Assembly: GCA_002737345.1 (NCBI GenBank)
Contig: NSIK01000016.1
Span: 109,096-173,095 of the forward strand
DNA: 64,000 nucleotides
DNA from: Nitrospirota bacterium
Lineage (GTDB): Bacteria > Nitrospirota > Nitrospiria > Nitrospirales > Nitrospiraceae
Direction of reading: 5' to 3'
Shown: positions 8,757 through 17,168 of the stretch, piece by piece
How positions within the stretch are numbered: the first letter of the stretch is position 1
Layout: every line of letters starts with the position of its first letter
Position numbers and translations under genes: made by a program
The notes under the pieces: model-generated
What the model saw: only the letters and a program-made list of their open reading frames with translations
What the model was told of the DNA's origin: nothing
The model's database searches: none

Positions 8757-10631
8757 TTAGGCGGTATGGCCCTGTGAGTTTTCCGGGACTGGCAACCCCT
8801 CCAGCTGCATGATCCGTAGCGCGTTGGTCGTGGGGCAGGGGCCTGGCCTGAGCTGGTAGCCGAAGAGTAGTTCGCCTGCTGTCACCGTTTCCTTGAAATG
8901 GGCATTGGTCACGGTCGGTACACTGTGCTCCAATTCCGTTAATTCTAAATCGTGAGTGGTGACGAGGCCAAATCCGTGGCTCTGGGCCAGGGCGGAGATG
9001 AAGGCACGGCTCCCGATCAACCGTTCACGATTATTGGTCCCCTTGAAAATTTCGTCGATCAAGAAGAGGACTGGCGGCTGGCTCCGGTCCGTCGCCGCGT
9101 CGAGCAGCGACTTCAGCCGTTTCACTTCCGCATAGAAAAACGAGAGGCCTGCGTCGAGCGAATCGTCCACGCGGATGCAGCAGGCGATTCGCAGCCAGGT
9201 CCATTCGAATTGAGTGGCGCAGACCGGCGCGCCTGCTTGCGCGAGGCACAGATTCATTCCGATGGTACGGAGGAAGGTGCTCTTGCCGGACATGTTGGAG
9301 CCAGTCACGAGCAGAATTTGTCCGAGACCACGGAGCGAGAAGTCGTTAGGCACGCGCTTTCCCGATGGGATCAGCGGGTGTGCGAGGTTGCGGGCGGAAC
9401 AGAGAGCTGTGGACACGCTTCCCTGGCTATCGGCTGGGAGTGATGACGGCCATATATAGGTGGGGTGCAGGTGGGCGAAGGTGGCCAAGGCTGCCGCTGC
9501 TTCGACCTCCGCCAGTCGATCCAACCAGAGGGGTAGGTGATCATGGATCTGATCCTGAATCTGCCCCATTTTCCTGACGTACCAGAGGTCCCAGGGACAG
9601 AGGGCATTCACGACCAGGTGCACGAGCGGATGGGCCTTGATGCTCACGGCATGGAGTATCCTCGCTGCCTGCCGGATCTGCTGAGCCGGAGCTCTGTCGC
9701 TGTTGGTGAGGGGAGCCCAGGTGCGAGCGAGGGCAGAGGGAGATCGTCTGGCGTGGTGGTCGATGTATCCGAGGACCTTGCCGAGCTTTTCCACTTCATG
9801 GTGCAGGCCCACCGCATGCTCGAGCAGTTCTTCGCCCTGGTCCGTGAAGAAATAGAGCAGGGAGTAGAGCCCAAATGACCACATCCAGTAGCCCGGGAGC
9901 CAATTCATGAGTGCGGCGAGCCCGAGCCCAAGAGTCGTCGCTGCGAGGAGGGTTTGCAGAAGCAGGATGATGTGTAGGTGGGGTATTTCCAGGCGATGTT
10001 GCAGCACCTTAGCCAAGCGATGGCCGTCGATCTCCTGTTCGCCGAGTAAGCGGGCTTCGAGCGTCAGACGATCGCGAAAGAGTGAGCGCGTTGTCAGTTC
10101 GCGGGCCAATGTTTGGCGCGCTGCCCATTCTTCAGGGGCCGGAGGTTGCGTGAGAAGCCAAGAGGCCAAGCGCTCGCGACCGTGCGAAGAGACGGTGGTG
10201 TCGAGCAGTTGGAACAATGAATGGGAGCCGACAAGATCCAGATCCTTGGCATAGAGATGGTTGTCCGGCTCTGGACAAGCCCGTTCCGGGAGCCGGTCCC
10301 AGTCGAGGCGGAGGCGAGCCAGATGCGTCTGCTTGATATGTTGCCATTGGCGGAGCCGATGAATCCGTTGTTCCAGCCTGGTATGATAACTCGCGACGAG
10401 TAGGAAGAAGGCGAGGAAGCTGCCGAGCGACAGATTGCCTGCCTGGTACCAGCCAAGTCGGTAGAGGGTGATCGTGCAGAGTAGCGCGGTCACGAAGAGG
10501 ATCAATCGCCAGCGCGTGAGAGTGGCGCTGGCTCGATGGCCCTTCACGAGCAATCGCGCCGTTCGACTCAGCAGCCGCTGCAACGTCTGTTCGCGCGAAG
10601 AAGTGTCTGCGGGGGAGTGGTTGTCCTGCAT
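8757..10631 (-). CDS. MutS-family ATPase with N-terminal membrane segments
   Basis: About 624 residues. The C-terminal third is a MutS domain V ATPase: Walker A TGSNMSGKSTFLRT, Walker B LFLIDEIFKGTNNRER, and a conserved LVTTHDLELTEL histidine loop. The N-terminal half lacks the mismatch-recognition domain and instead has paired hydrophobic helices (near residues 45-90 and 220-260), as in the membrane-linked MutS-like family of unknown role. It is therefore unlikely to be the mismatch repair MutS. The frame extends upstream to 10844, but this ATG is preceded by GTAAGG and leaves room for the divergent prmA. It is cotranscribed with the acyltransferase fusion, which hints at a membrane job. Confidence 0.8.
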   Translation of the reverse strand: MQDNHSPADTSSREQTLQRLLSRTARLLVKGHRASATLTRWRLILFVTALLCTITLYRLGWYQAGNLSLGSFLAFFLLVASYHTRLEQRIHRLRQWQHIKQTHLARLRLDWDRLPERACPEPDNHLYAKDLDLVGSHSLFQLLDTTVSSHGRERLASWLLTQPPAPEEWAARQTLARELTTRSLFRDRLTLEARLLGEQEIDGHRLAKVLQHRLEIPHLHIILLLQTLLAATTLGLGLAALMNWLPGYWMWSFGLYSLLYFFTDQGEELLEHAVGLHHEVEKLGKVLGYIDHHARRSPSALARTWAPLTNSDRAPAQQIRQAARILHAVSIKAHPLVHLVVNALCPWDLWYVRKMGQIQDQIHDHLPLWLDRLAEVEAAAALATFAHLHPTYIWPSSLPADSQGSVSTALCSARNLAHPLIPSGKRVPNDFSLRGLGQILLVTGSNMSGKSTFLRTIGMNLCLAQAGAPVCATQFEWTWLRIACCIRVDDSLDAGLSFFYAEVKRLKSLLDAATDRSQPPVLFLIDEIFKGTNNRERLIGSRAFISALAQSHGFGLVTTHDLELTELEHSVPTVTNAHFKETVTAGELLFGYQLRPGPCPTTNALRIMQLEGLPVPENSQGHTA

Positions 10632-10691
10632 GGTCGATTCGACCTTACTGGATGGGTCTGGCTCCGTCAATAATGAAGAGGGCATGGTTGC

Positions 10692-11564
10692 ATGGCACAG
10701 GATTGGATTGAGGTGACGATTCATACCGATATCGATGCGGGCGAACTGCTGGGGGCTCTGGCGGACCCCTTCGCACAGGGGGCCTGGCAGGACGGTCAGA
10801 CGATTCATCTTTATTGGCCGAGCGAGCGGTGGAGTGCCGATCATGTGGTGGGGCTTCGGGCTCTATTGGAACAATTCGGTGATGCCACGGCCGAGCTGTC
10901 GGTGCAGCCGGTGCCGGATCGGGATTGGAACAGGCAATGGGCTCAGTCGGTCAAGCCCATCAGGATCGGCCGGAGGATCGTGATCAGGCCGAGCTGGGAG
11001 GAGGCGACATTGCAGGCGGGGGACATTGAGATTGTGCTCGATCCGAAACAGGCCTTCGGGACCGGGCACCATGCGACGACCAGCATGTTGCTCGAATGGC
11101 TTGAAGGATTCATTCACGGCGGCGAGTCCGTGCTGGATGTGGGATCTGGGAGCGGCATTCTGGCGATGGTGGCCCTGCGGCTTGGGGCTGCCTCGGCTGT
11201 GGGGGTGGAATGCGATCCTGTCGCGGTGGACTGCGCGAAGAACTATGCAAGCGAGAATGGGTTTGGACAGGAGCTGAGATTGGCCTGCGGAACGTTGAGC
11301 GATGTGGCGGGGTGGATCAAGCCGAATCTAGTGCTGGCGAATCTTGATCGGCAGACGTTGCTCTTATTGTGCGATGAACTCGCGTCTTATGTGAATCATG
11401 GCGCGCGGCTCTTGCTGTCCGGGGTGTTACTCGATCAAGAAGCAGAAGTACTTGCGGCATTCGCCAAGGCCGGCGCCTGCTTCTCGCGGCGGCGGGAGCA
11501 AGATGGATGGGTGGCGGTGGAGTTGCTGAAAGCGGAATCCTGTGAAGGGCTCTCGCGTGGCTGA
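10692..11564 (+). CDS. prmA: Ribosomal protein L11 methyltransferase
   Basis: 290 residues, the usual PrmA length. It has the N-terminal PrmA substrate-binding region followed by the class I methyltransferase fold: DPKQAFGTGHHATT is a PrmA signature, VLDVGSGSGILAM is SAM motif I, and VLANLDRQTLLLL replaces the catalytic NPPY-like loop with the NxxxxxL form typical of PrmA. PrmA trimethylates lysines and the N-terminus of ribosomal protein L11 in the cytoplasm. Its 3' end overlaps the MOSC gene by 23 bases, so the two are probably cotranscribed. Confidence 0.92.
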   Translation: MAQDWIEVTIHTDIDAGELLGALADPFAQGAWQDGQTIHLYWPSERWSADHVVGLRALLEQFGDATAELSVQPVPDRDWNRQWAQSVKPIRIGRRIVIRPSWEEATLQAGDIEIVLDPKQAFGTGHHATTSMLLEWLEGFIHGGESVLDVGSGSGILAMVALRLGAASAVGVECDPVAVDCAKNYASENGFGQELRLACGTLSDVAGWIKPNLVLANLDRQTLLLLCDELASYVNHGARLLLSGVLLDQEAEVLAAFAKAGACFSRRREQDGWVAVELLKAESCEGLSRG

Positions 11565-12042
11565 AACGGAACAATTATCCCATCCCCGCCTGCACCAGAT
11601 TAATGTGTCGGACGGGGGTGTGCCGAAACGTCGAGTTCTGGAAGCTATGATCGCTAAAGCCGGTGTTGAGGGCGATCGGCAACGAAACCTCAAAGTGCAT
11701 GGAGGGCAGGATCGGGCCGTTTGCCTCTTCTCGCGTGAACTGCTCGAGCGGCTGCAAAAGGAAGGTCATCCGATCGAGGCAGGCTCATCGGGGGAGAATC
11801 TGACCCTCGCTGGATTGGAGTGGAGGCTCATAAAGCCTGGCGTGAAATTGTCGATCGGGCCGGACGTGCAGCTGGAAGTGACGAGCTATACGGTTCCTTG
11901 CCGCTACAATGCGCAGTGGTTTCAGGACGGGGACTATCACAGGATCTCTCAGGAAAAGAATCCTGGCTGGAGCCGGGTCTATGCAAAGGTGCTGCGCGCA
12001 GGACTGGTGAGGCCTGGCGACGTAGTAGAGATACAGAGCTGA
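11542..12042 (+). CDS. MOSC domain protein
   Basis: 166 residues matching the MOSC domain (molybdenum cofactor sulfurase C-terminal type): the conserved VHGGQDRAVCLFSRE segment, GENLTL, and a single cysteine in TVPCRYNAQW, the expected active cysteine for moving sulfur or binding the molybdenum cofactor. The protein is the YiiM-like stand-alone type rather than the large eukaryotic sulfurase. It overlaps the end of prmA. The first start is GTG at 11542; a second GTG at 11557 has GAAGGG about seven bases upstream and is equally plausible. The partner molybdoenzyme is not in this window. Confidence 0.85.
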   Translation: MKGSRVAETEQLSHPRLHQINVSDGGVPKRRVLEAMIAKAGVEGDRQRNLKVHGGQDRAVCLFSRELLERLQKEGHPIEAGSSGENLTLAGLEWRLIKPGVKLSIGPDVQLEVTSYTVPCRYNAQWFQDGDYHRISQEKNPGWSRVYAKVLRAGLVRPGDVVEIQS

Positions 12043-12087
12043 GAGCGGATGGCGAGGGTTCGGATGGTAGGGTTGGCTGGATAAGTA

Positions 12088-12137
12088 GTTGGGGCCCCTG
12101 TATCTGAATGCCCGGTGGTTCAGGGAGGGGCCCCAAC
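12088..12137. terminator. Long perfect hairpin between convergent MOSC and HU genes
   Basis: A perfect 12-base inverted repeat, GTTGGGGCCCCT (12088-12099) and AGGGGCCCCAAC (12126-12137), with an inner CTGAA/TTCAG pair. It lies between the ends of two convergent genes, where a bidirectional terminator is expected. There is no clear T-tract on either side, so it may act as an mRNA 3'-end stabiliser instead. Confidence 0.6.
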
Positions 12138-12170
12138 GCAGATGCTTCTGAAACGGAACCTAGGAATGGT

Positions 12171-12443
12171 TTAGTTCACTGCAGCCTTCAGGGCCTTGCC
12201 TGCCTTGAATTTTGGAACTTTGGCTGCTTTGATTTTGAGGGCCTTGCCCGTGCGAGGGTTGCGGCCGACGCGAGCGGCCCGGTGGCTCACTCGGAACGTG
12301 CCAAATCCAACCAGGGCAACCGTCTGCTTTTTCTTGAGTGCGGCTTTGATTGCACTCAATGCCCCGTCTAATGCTCTGCCTGCCGAGGCTTTTGAGAGGT
12401 CGGCATGTTTGGCGATCGCTTCGATGAGTTCAGATTTATTCAC
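12171..12443 (-). CDS. hup: HU family DNA-binding protein
   Basis: 90 residues with the full HU/IHF fold: [19 protein letters not shown] at the start, [14 protein letters not shown], and the DNA-binding arm signature [16 protein letters not shown] proteins dimerise and bend or compact DNA. The C-terminal [13 protein letters not shown] is typical. It starts with GTG, with AAGGGA eight bases before it, and is transcribed alone from a very good promoter at about 12498-12526. Confidence 0.93.
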   Translation of the reverse strand: MNKSELIEAIAKHADLSKASAGRALDGALSAIKAALKKKQTVALVGFGTFRVSHRAARVGRNPRTGKALKIKAAKVPKFKAGKALKAAVN

Positions 12444-12497
12444 GTAAGTTCCCTTTCAGTAATGGGAGCACAGTGACAGGGAAACCCTGTTCGTGTT

Positions 12498-12526
12498 TTT
12501 ATAGCAAGCCGTTCTGGATTGGTCAA
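12498..12526 (-). promoter_or_regulatory. Sigma-70-type promoter of the HU gene
   Basis: On the minus strand, TTGACC (12526-12521) and TATAAA (12503-12498) are separated by 17 bases. The predicted transcript starts near 12491 and has a leader of about 48 bases before the GTG start. Confidence 0.65.
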
Positions 12527-12542
12527 GCAACGGAGCCGCCTC

Positions 12543-12668
12543 TAGCAGGATGCTGAAAAATACCGCCAGCGGCGGTCTCGCTTCACGAAGAGGCTCAACG
12601 CACCACAAGGGTACGCCTCGACTCTTCGCTTGCTGCCGTCTTGCAGAGGGTATTTTTGAGCATCTGAT
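12543..12668. repeat. Palindromic intergenic repeat, copy 2
   Basis: Begins TAGCAGGATGCTGAAAAATA, has the core GGCTCAACGCACCACAAGGG with TACGCCTCGA, and ends with GTATTTTTGAGCATCTGA, which pairs with the start as an imperfect long stem. Unlike copies 1 and 3 it lies between divergent genes (HU and the methyltransferase), upstream of both. The rest of the 12444-12750 gap holds only the HU promoter and a short leader before 12751. Confidence 0.75.
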
Positions 12669-12750
12669 ATGATTGAGGGCTCCATGCCATATGGCGTATG
12701 TCACTCAGGCTGTTCCTATACATCGAGTTTGTTAGATTGATGGGGGATCT

Positions 12751-13407
12751 GTGAACCGAATACTTGAGCCGGAACTGATGGAGGACGATGCACAGGCCCA
12801 GGCTTATGCGGAGGCGGATTTTTCGCAAGAGAACCAGGGTTTCGTCGATCGCTTCCGCACATCCTTTCCTGATTTCTTCGAGGGTCATGTCCTCGACCTT
12901 GGCTGTGGTCCTGGCGATATTCCTATTCGTTTTGCGCGCGCAATGCCTGGTTGTTTGGTGATCGGTGTCGATGCGTCGGCCCCGATGGTGCAGTTGGCGG
13001 AGGAGGCGGTGCGGCAGGCGGGTCTGTCCGGTCGTATCACCTTTCTTTGTGAGCGTTTTCAAGCCGTTGCACTGAGTGAGCCGGCCGATGCCGCGATTTC
13101 CAATAGCCTGTTGCACCATGTGCCGAACCCCCTTCAGTTTTGGCATAAGCTGAGATTGGCGGTAAAGCCCGGCTCGCCGGTGCTGGTGATGGATCTCTTG
13201 AGGCCTGAGTCGCCGGAAGAGGCGCAGGCCATCGTTGATTTGCATGCTTCCAAGGCGCCGGACATCCTGAGGAGAGATTTTTACAACTCGCTGCTTGCAG
13301 CCTTTACGGAAGATGAGGTGGCGGCGCAGTTGGCGGAAATGAATTTGAGCCGGTTGATGATTGATGTGCCGGATGGCCGGCATTGGGTGGTCGGAGGGCT
13401 TGTCTAG
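12751..13407 (+). CDS. Class I SAM-dependent methyltransferase
   Basis: 218 residues. VLDLGCGPGDIPIRFA is SAM motif I, GVDASAPMVQLA is motif II with the acidic residue, and AISNSLLHHVPNP is the post-I motif seen in small-molecule methyltransferases of the UbiE/BioC-like group. The substrate is unknown, and none of the neighbours points to a pathway. It starts with GTG, with TGGGGGA just upstream. No membrane segment is visible. The long open frame on the opposite strand lacks protein-like features. Confidence 0.85.
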   Translation: MNRILEPELMEDDAQAQAYAEADFSQENQGFVDRFRTSFPDFFEGHVLDLGCGPGDIPIRFARAMPGCLVIGVDASAPMVQLAEEAVRQAGLSGRITFLCERFQAVALSEPADAAISNSLLHHVPNPLQFWHKLRLAVKPGSPVLVMDLLRPESPEEAQAIVDLHASKAPDILRRDFYNSLLAAFTEDEVAAQLAEMNLSRLMIDVPDGRHWVVGGLV

Positions 13408-13710
13408 ACGTCAGGATGGTGGAAGCTACCACCAACTTCTTTCTCCTCTCGGTCTTGTCAAATTAAATCTGTCAACGTCCCCCCGCTGAACCCTCGCCCT
13501 CTGCCCTGCGGAGCAGAGGGCTCCAGGCTATAGACGCTTACGCGGTTTAATTTCGCCCCAATAAACCCTACGAATCAAAAAATTAAAGAATACAAAATGA
13601 TTGCTAAGACAGTATTTGCGATCCTTCAGGGAGGGTCCTCGCGTGTGATCCATTAAAGACTAAACTATTAACTGCAGCCAGCATTAAGCCCGCCGCAGTG
13701 AGTTTCTGAA
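13408..13710. other. Gene-free stretch with a hairpin
   Basis: This 303-base gap lies between convergent genes. It contains a perfect nine-base inverted repeat, GCCCTCTGC (13496-13504) and GCAGAGGGC (13513-13521), likely a terminator or 3'-end stem. After it comes about 150 bases that are clearly more AT-rich than the surroundings, with no open frame I would call a gene. Confidence 0.5.
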
Positions 13711-14484
13711 TCAATAATGCCTTGAGAGATGACTTACAAGCCACTCGCCAATCGCTGTGGTCATCTGGCGGAAATCCTCTCCGCGAGTGAACTGGTGATC
13801 GGCGTTAGGCAGGAGATCTAGCCGTTTCTGGCCTCTCAGTACGTCGTGCAATCGTCGGCTTTGATGGAGGGGGACACATTCGTCCTGTTCGCCCTGCACG
13901 ATCAATGTGGGGATGGTGATCCGTTCGGCTGGTCCATAGGCAATGTGGTTCAGACAGTCTTCGTAGAAACCGTACCGCAATCTGATCCGCTCAGTGCCTC
14001 CCATGATATTCGGGATCGTGTCTGTATCTTGCCAGCGAGCCAACTCTTCAGGGCCCAACGTGAGGAGCAGTTCTTCCGCGAAATCCACCACAGGACATTT
14101 GAGGGCCAGACAGGCGATCTCGCGACGCTGGGCTGCTGTGAGGATGGCGACGAGTCCTCCAAAGCTTGAGCCGACGAGCCCGATCTTGTCATAGCCTCTG
14201 GCTGTTACCAGATTCAGGGCTGCCAAGGTTTGCTGTATCGCCAGCGTGGTCGTGATGGCTTCGAACGGTCCCTCGCTCTCTCCTTGGCCGAAAAAGTCGA
14301 ATCGAAATGTTGCGAGGCCCTGTTCGTTCAGGAGGCGGGTCAAGGTTTTGTTCGTCGTGCTGTTTTTCCCGGAGAGAAAGCCATGACACAGGAGAGCGAG
14401 ACTGGTCGTCGGCTTCTCGGGCTTGCTGAGGATCGCAGCAACGCTGTGACCTTGCAGATCGCGAAAGGTTAGGGCTTCTTCCAT
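13711..14484 (-). CDS. Alpha/beta hydrolase (dienelactone hydrolase / prolyl oligopeptidase-like)
   Basis: 257 residues with no signal peptide. LLCHGFLSGKNS gives the oxyanion region and GSSFGGL holds the nucleophile serine. VQGEQDECVP holds the acid and ADHQFTRGEDF the histidine, so the catalytic triad is complete. The short form with the HGF loop resembles cytoplasmic serine hydrolases of unknown substrate. Its start is ten bases from the stop of the membrane protein gene upstream, so they are likely cotranscribed. Confidence 0.85.
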   Translation of the reverse strand: MEEALTFRDLQGHSVAAILSKPEKPTTSLALLCHGFLSGKNSTTNKTLTRLLNEQGLATFRFDFFGQGESEGPFEAITTTLAIQQTLAALNLVTARGYDKIGLVGSSFGGLVAILTAAQRREIACLALKCPVVDFAEELLLTLGPEELARWQDTDTIPNIMGGTERIRLRYGFYEDCLNHIAYGPAERITIPTLIVQGEQDECVPLHQSRRLHDVLRGQKRLDLLPNADHQFTRGEDFRQMTTAIGEWLVSHLSRHY

Positions 14485-14493
14485 GGGCGGCGA

Positions 14494-15774
14494 TTAGTTG
14501 GAAGGCCTGGCTCTAACCACCCAGGCGAGTTTGGCCGTAAAGAGGGTCAAGCTGCCCAGGAGCAGACCAACTGTGATCCACGTCGCGATCTGAATGGAGA
14601 GCGAAGTGAGAGAGAAGTTCCAGGTCATTGCAGCCAGCAGGCCGAAGCTCATCGTGCCTAAACTCAATCCCGTCAGCTGAACGGTTCGCCACCGGTTCAT
14701 GATGGCGGTGAGTTGCTCTCGATAAAGCCCCTGCTTTTTCTTGCTGGGGACACGACTGGTTGCCAGCATTTCAGGAATGCCATAGGACAGGGCCCCTACG
14801 ACGGTCTGGAGGATGAACCCGATCAAGGCCATGTGGGTATAAGCCGCGAGGTGCAAGGACCCGAACGGGAGTATCGGCAACTGGGGGAATGCGTTGGCTC
14901 CGATGAGGACCCCCATGATCATGGTGAGGACTAGGAAAAATGTCGCGACCAGGAGGTGGTCGGAGGCGGCATTCCCCCGCTGGCCTGAGCCGATCCAGGT
15001 GCGCAGGAGGTTATAGGCATAGAGGCCGATGCTGATGACGAGCAGTCCCCCCACTGCAAGTTCAAGCTGGAGGGACGAGGTGATAAACCCGCCGATCAAG
15101 ACGGCAAAGCCGACTGGTAGCAGTCTCATGACGAGTGTGGCGAGTCGCGGACTGTAGAGCTCGGCATGCAGGATGATCGGCAGGAGGCGATGCGTGAGGC
15201 CGATGATGGCCAGCGTGACAAATCCCAGCAGAATGATATGGAGATGCAGAAGCCGCGCATGGGCATAGAATTCCGGCATGAAGCGGAAGGCCATCGCGTC
15301 GCCCAGCCCCAATCCTGCGAGCAGGGCGAGGAGTGAGAATCGATAGAGCCAGGAGGAACTGGCTGGCTCAGCGCGGTGTTGCCGCGTGTATTGCCAGGCG
15401 GTCGAGGCAAGGGAGAGGGCTACCCCAATCACCACGATTCCTGCCAGGCCGACGATCCTCATGTTTCCGAGTCCGAATCCCATGAGCAACGCTGCCGTTG
15501 CAGCGTTCAGGGTGACGAAGAGCAGCAGATGCGAGTCGGACGGGGTTCGGTCGCCTTGGGCACTATGGGACTGGGAGGCGAGCAATCCGCCGACCATTAG
15601 TTGGAGGATGCCACCAATGAGGGCGGCATGCACATGGACCAGTTTGAGCCAGGAGGGCAGTGGCGTGCCATGGATCCATCCAATCAGGATGGTGAATCCC
15701 GCCAGAGCGGCCAGCAGGAGCCAGCTAAATCCTGTGACCAGAAAGCCTAGTGGGCGACAACTGAAACGGCTCAT
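14494..15774 (-). CDS. Multi-helix membrane protein resembling haem-copper oxidase subunit I or NnrS
   Basis: 426 residues with about 12 hydrophobic helices and few soluble loops. Histidine clusters sit at helix ends: KLVHVHAALIGG, ARLLHLHIILLGF, GLTHRLLPI and AYTHMALIGF. The HxH spacing resembles haem or metal ligands in the NnrS and cytochrome-oxidase subunit I superfamilies, but I see no full CuB ligand set, so turnover as an oxidase is doubtful. A role in haem/NO handling or electron transfer in the inner membrane is an inference only. The N-terminal residues look like a first transmembrane helix rather than a cleaved signal. Confidence 0.65.
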   Translation of the reverse strand: MSRFSCRPLGFLVTGFSWLLLAALAGFTILIGWIHGTPLPSWLKLVHVHAALIGGILQLMVGGLLASQSHSAQGDRTPSDSHLLLFVTLNAATAALLMGFGLGNMRIVGLAGIVVIGVALSLASTAWQYTRQHRAEPASSSWLYRFSLLALLAGLGLGDAMAFRFMPEFYAHARLLHLHIILLGFVTLAIIGLTHRLLPIILHAELYSPRLATLVMRLLPVGFAVLIGGFITSSLQLELAVGGLLVISIGLYAYNLLRTWIGSGQRGNAASDHLLVATFFLVLTMIMGVLIGANAFPQLPILPFGSLHLAAYTHMALIGFILQTVVGALSYGIPEMLATSRVPSKKKQGLYREQLTAIMNRWRTVQLTGLSLGTMSFGLLAAMTWNFSLTSLSIQIATWITVGLLLGSLTLFTAKLAWVVRARPSN

Positions 15775-15784
15775 GGAGTCTTCC

Positions 15785-15852
15785 TAGCAGACGGCTGCAA
15801 GCTATGGTGGTATGCGAGAACAAAGCTGGCGGACTTTTTCCGCATCCTGCTA
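15785..15852. repeat. Palindromic intergenic repeat, partial copy
   Basis: Read on the minus strand it begins TAGCAGGATGCGGAAAAAGT, continues with CCGCCAGC and TTGTTCTCGC, then lacks the CTCAACG core and ends with GTCTGCTA. The first TAG (15852-15850) is the stop codon of thiD. The element fills almost the whole space to the next gene. Confidence 0.65.
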
Positions 15853-16653
15853 TGTCGGGAGAAAGTAGAAATGATTTGTTGGTCCCGTTCCGTGGCCGAT
15901 CGCCAAACTATGGCGAATAGCTTCAGTGAGATAGGTTTTAGCCGATTGAACCGCATCGTTCACCGATTTGCCGCGGGCGAGATGGGCGGCGATGGCCGAG
16001 GCCAGCGTGCAGCCAGTGCCGTGCGTGTGGGGAGTGTCGATGAACTCTCCCTTGAACACATTGAAGAACCGGCCGTCATAGAGCAGGTCGGTAGCCCGTT
16101 CCGCCAGCAAATGGCCGCCCTTGATCAGCACATATTTGCAGCCGAATCCGTGGATGATTTTGGCGGCGCGGCGCGCGTCGGCGAGCGTTTTGATTTCAAG
16201 GCCGGACAGTTGCTGCGCCTCATGGATGTTCGGCGTGACGAGCAGCGCCAAAGGGAAAAGCTGCTTTTTCATGGCGTCAATCGCTTCCGGCTTGAGCAGG
16301 GCCTGGCCGGTCTTCGAGATCATCACCGGGTCTACGACGAGATTCGTGACATTCTGGGGCCTCAGGAGTTTCGCGACGGTCTCAACAATCGCCATCGAGG
16401 AAAGCATGCCAGTCTTTACTGCGGCGACGTCGAAATCCTGGAAGACCGCATCAATTTGCGCCGCGACGATCGAGGTCGGCAACTCAAAGACGTCGGTGAC
16501 CTTTTCCGTATTCTGCGCGGTGACGGCGGTAATCACCGACATGGCAAAGACGCCGTTGGCCGACATGGATTTGATATCGGCCTGGATGCCCGCGCCTCCA
16601 CCGGAATCGGAGCCGGCAATGGCCAAGACTTGTTTGATCGATGTTGTGTTCAT
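15850..16653 (-). CDS. thiD: Hydroxymethylpyrimidine / phosphomethylpyrimidine kinase
   Basis: 267 residues, the normal ThiD length, in the ribokinase fold. LAIAGSDSGGGAGIQADIK is the substrate-binding N-terminus, VVDPVMISKTG a conserved core, and HTHGTGCTLASAIAAHLA carries the anion-hole and catalytic aspartate-type loop (GTGC form). It phosphorylates HMP and then HMP-phosphate to give the pyrimidine half of thiamine. It is near tenA, a thiamine salvage gene on the same strand, but separated by a 500-base gap. The stop codon is contributed by the adjoining repeat element. No TPP riboswitch was recognised upstream. Confidence 0.92.
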   Translation of the reverse strand: MNTTSIKQVLAIAGSDSGGGAGIQADIKSMSANGVFAMSVITAVTAQNTEKVTDVFELPTSIVAAQIDAVFQDFDVAAVKTGMLSSMAIVETVAKLLRPQNVTNLVVDPVMISKTGQALLKPEAIDAMKKQLFPLALLVTPNIHEAQQLSGLEIKTLADARRAAKIIHGFGCKYVLIKGGHLLAERATDLLYDGRFFNVFKGEFIDTPHTHGTGCTLASAIAAHLARGKSVNDAVQSAKTYLTEAIRHSLAIGHGTGPTNHFYFLPT

Positions 16654-17168
16654 GGGCCTATCAATTGCACGGTCACGGGATGGTTTCGTTGGGGGGTAAC
16701 TTTGGTCTGAGCCTTTGACCGTCGTAGATATTTTTTTGACAACTATTGTCTTGGTCGTTTTCCATTTTTTACCTTAAATCTTAGCTTATGATGCAATTAT
16801 AGTTAATTTATTCTTCAAAATCATAGACTTTTCTAACTTTCCATAAAGATCGTCTCAAGGCGAACTTTACTGTTGTTTGGCTCGCTACAGCGAGGTTTAC
16901 GAGCCTGATAGCCTCCTCGGGTCAGGAGCTAAAAACTGAAAGCAAGAAATCAAAAGAAAACAGTTAAGTAGCGACTAGAAACAACCACTAATACGTGAAG
17001 GGATATGTCAAAGACTGAGCGGACTGACTGGAGCCAATCGCATCGATGATTACAGCGGCGTGTGCGAAGGTGGGCGGGGTGCCCCATCGTGCGCGTTCTG
17101 CGAGAATTAGGGGATCCCATTCACGACTTCACGCTTTTACTATTTTCCCAATCTGGCCCGCCCTCCCT
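16654..17168. other. AT-rich gene-free region between thiD and tenA
   Basis: The 515 bases hold no convincing gene. Roughly 16720-16860 is markedly AT-rich against GC-rich surroundings. It is followed by a stretch with short inverted repeats, such as CTCGCT/AGCGAG near 16881-16894 and CTCCT/AGGAG near 16912-16928. An ATG at 17005 with GAAGGG upstream opens a frame of only 14 codons. It could be a decayed insertion or a structured RNA; neither can be shown. Confidence 0.4.

Noticed and set aside
12595..13383. 262-codon minus-strand frame opposite the methyltransferase
   Set aside because: Antisense frame running into a repeat; no protein-like features.
17005..17049. 14-codon frame with ribosome site on the plus strand
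   Set aside because: Too short to judge and no downstream gene on that strand that it could lead; kept only as part of the gap description.
16654..17168. Possible TPP riboswitch upstream of thiD
   Set aside because: The conserved CTGAGA and ACCTGA segments in the right order and distance are not found on either strand.
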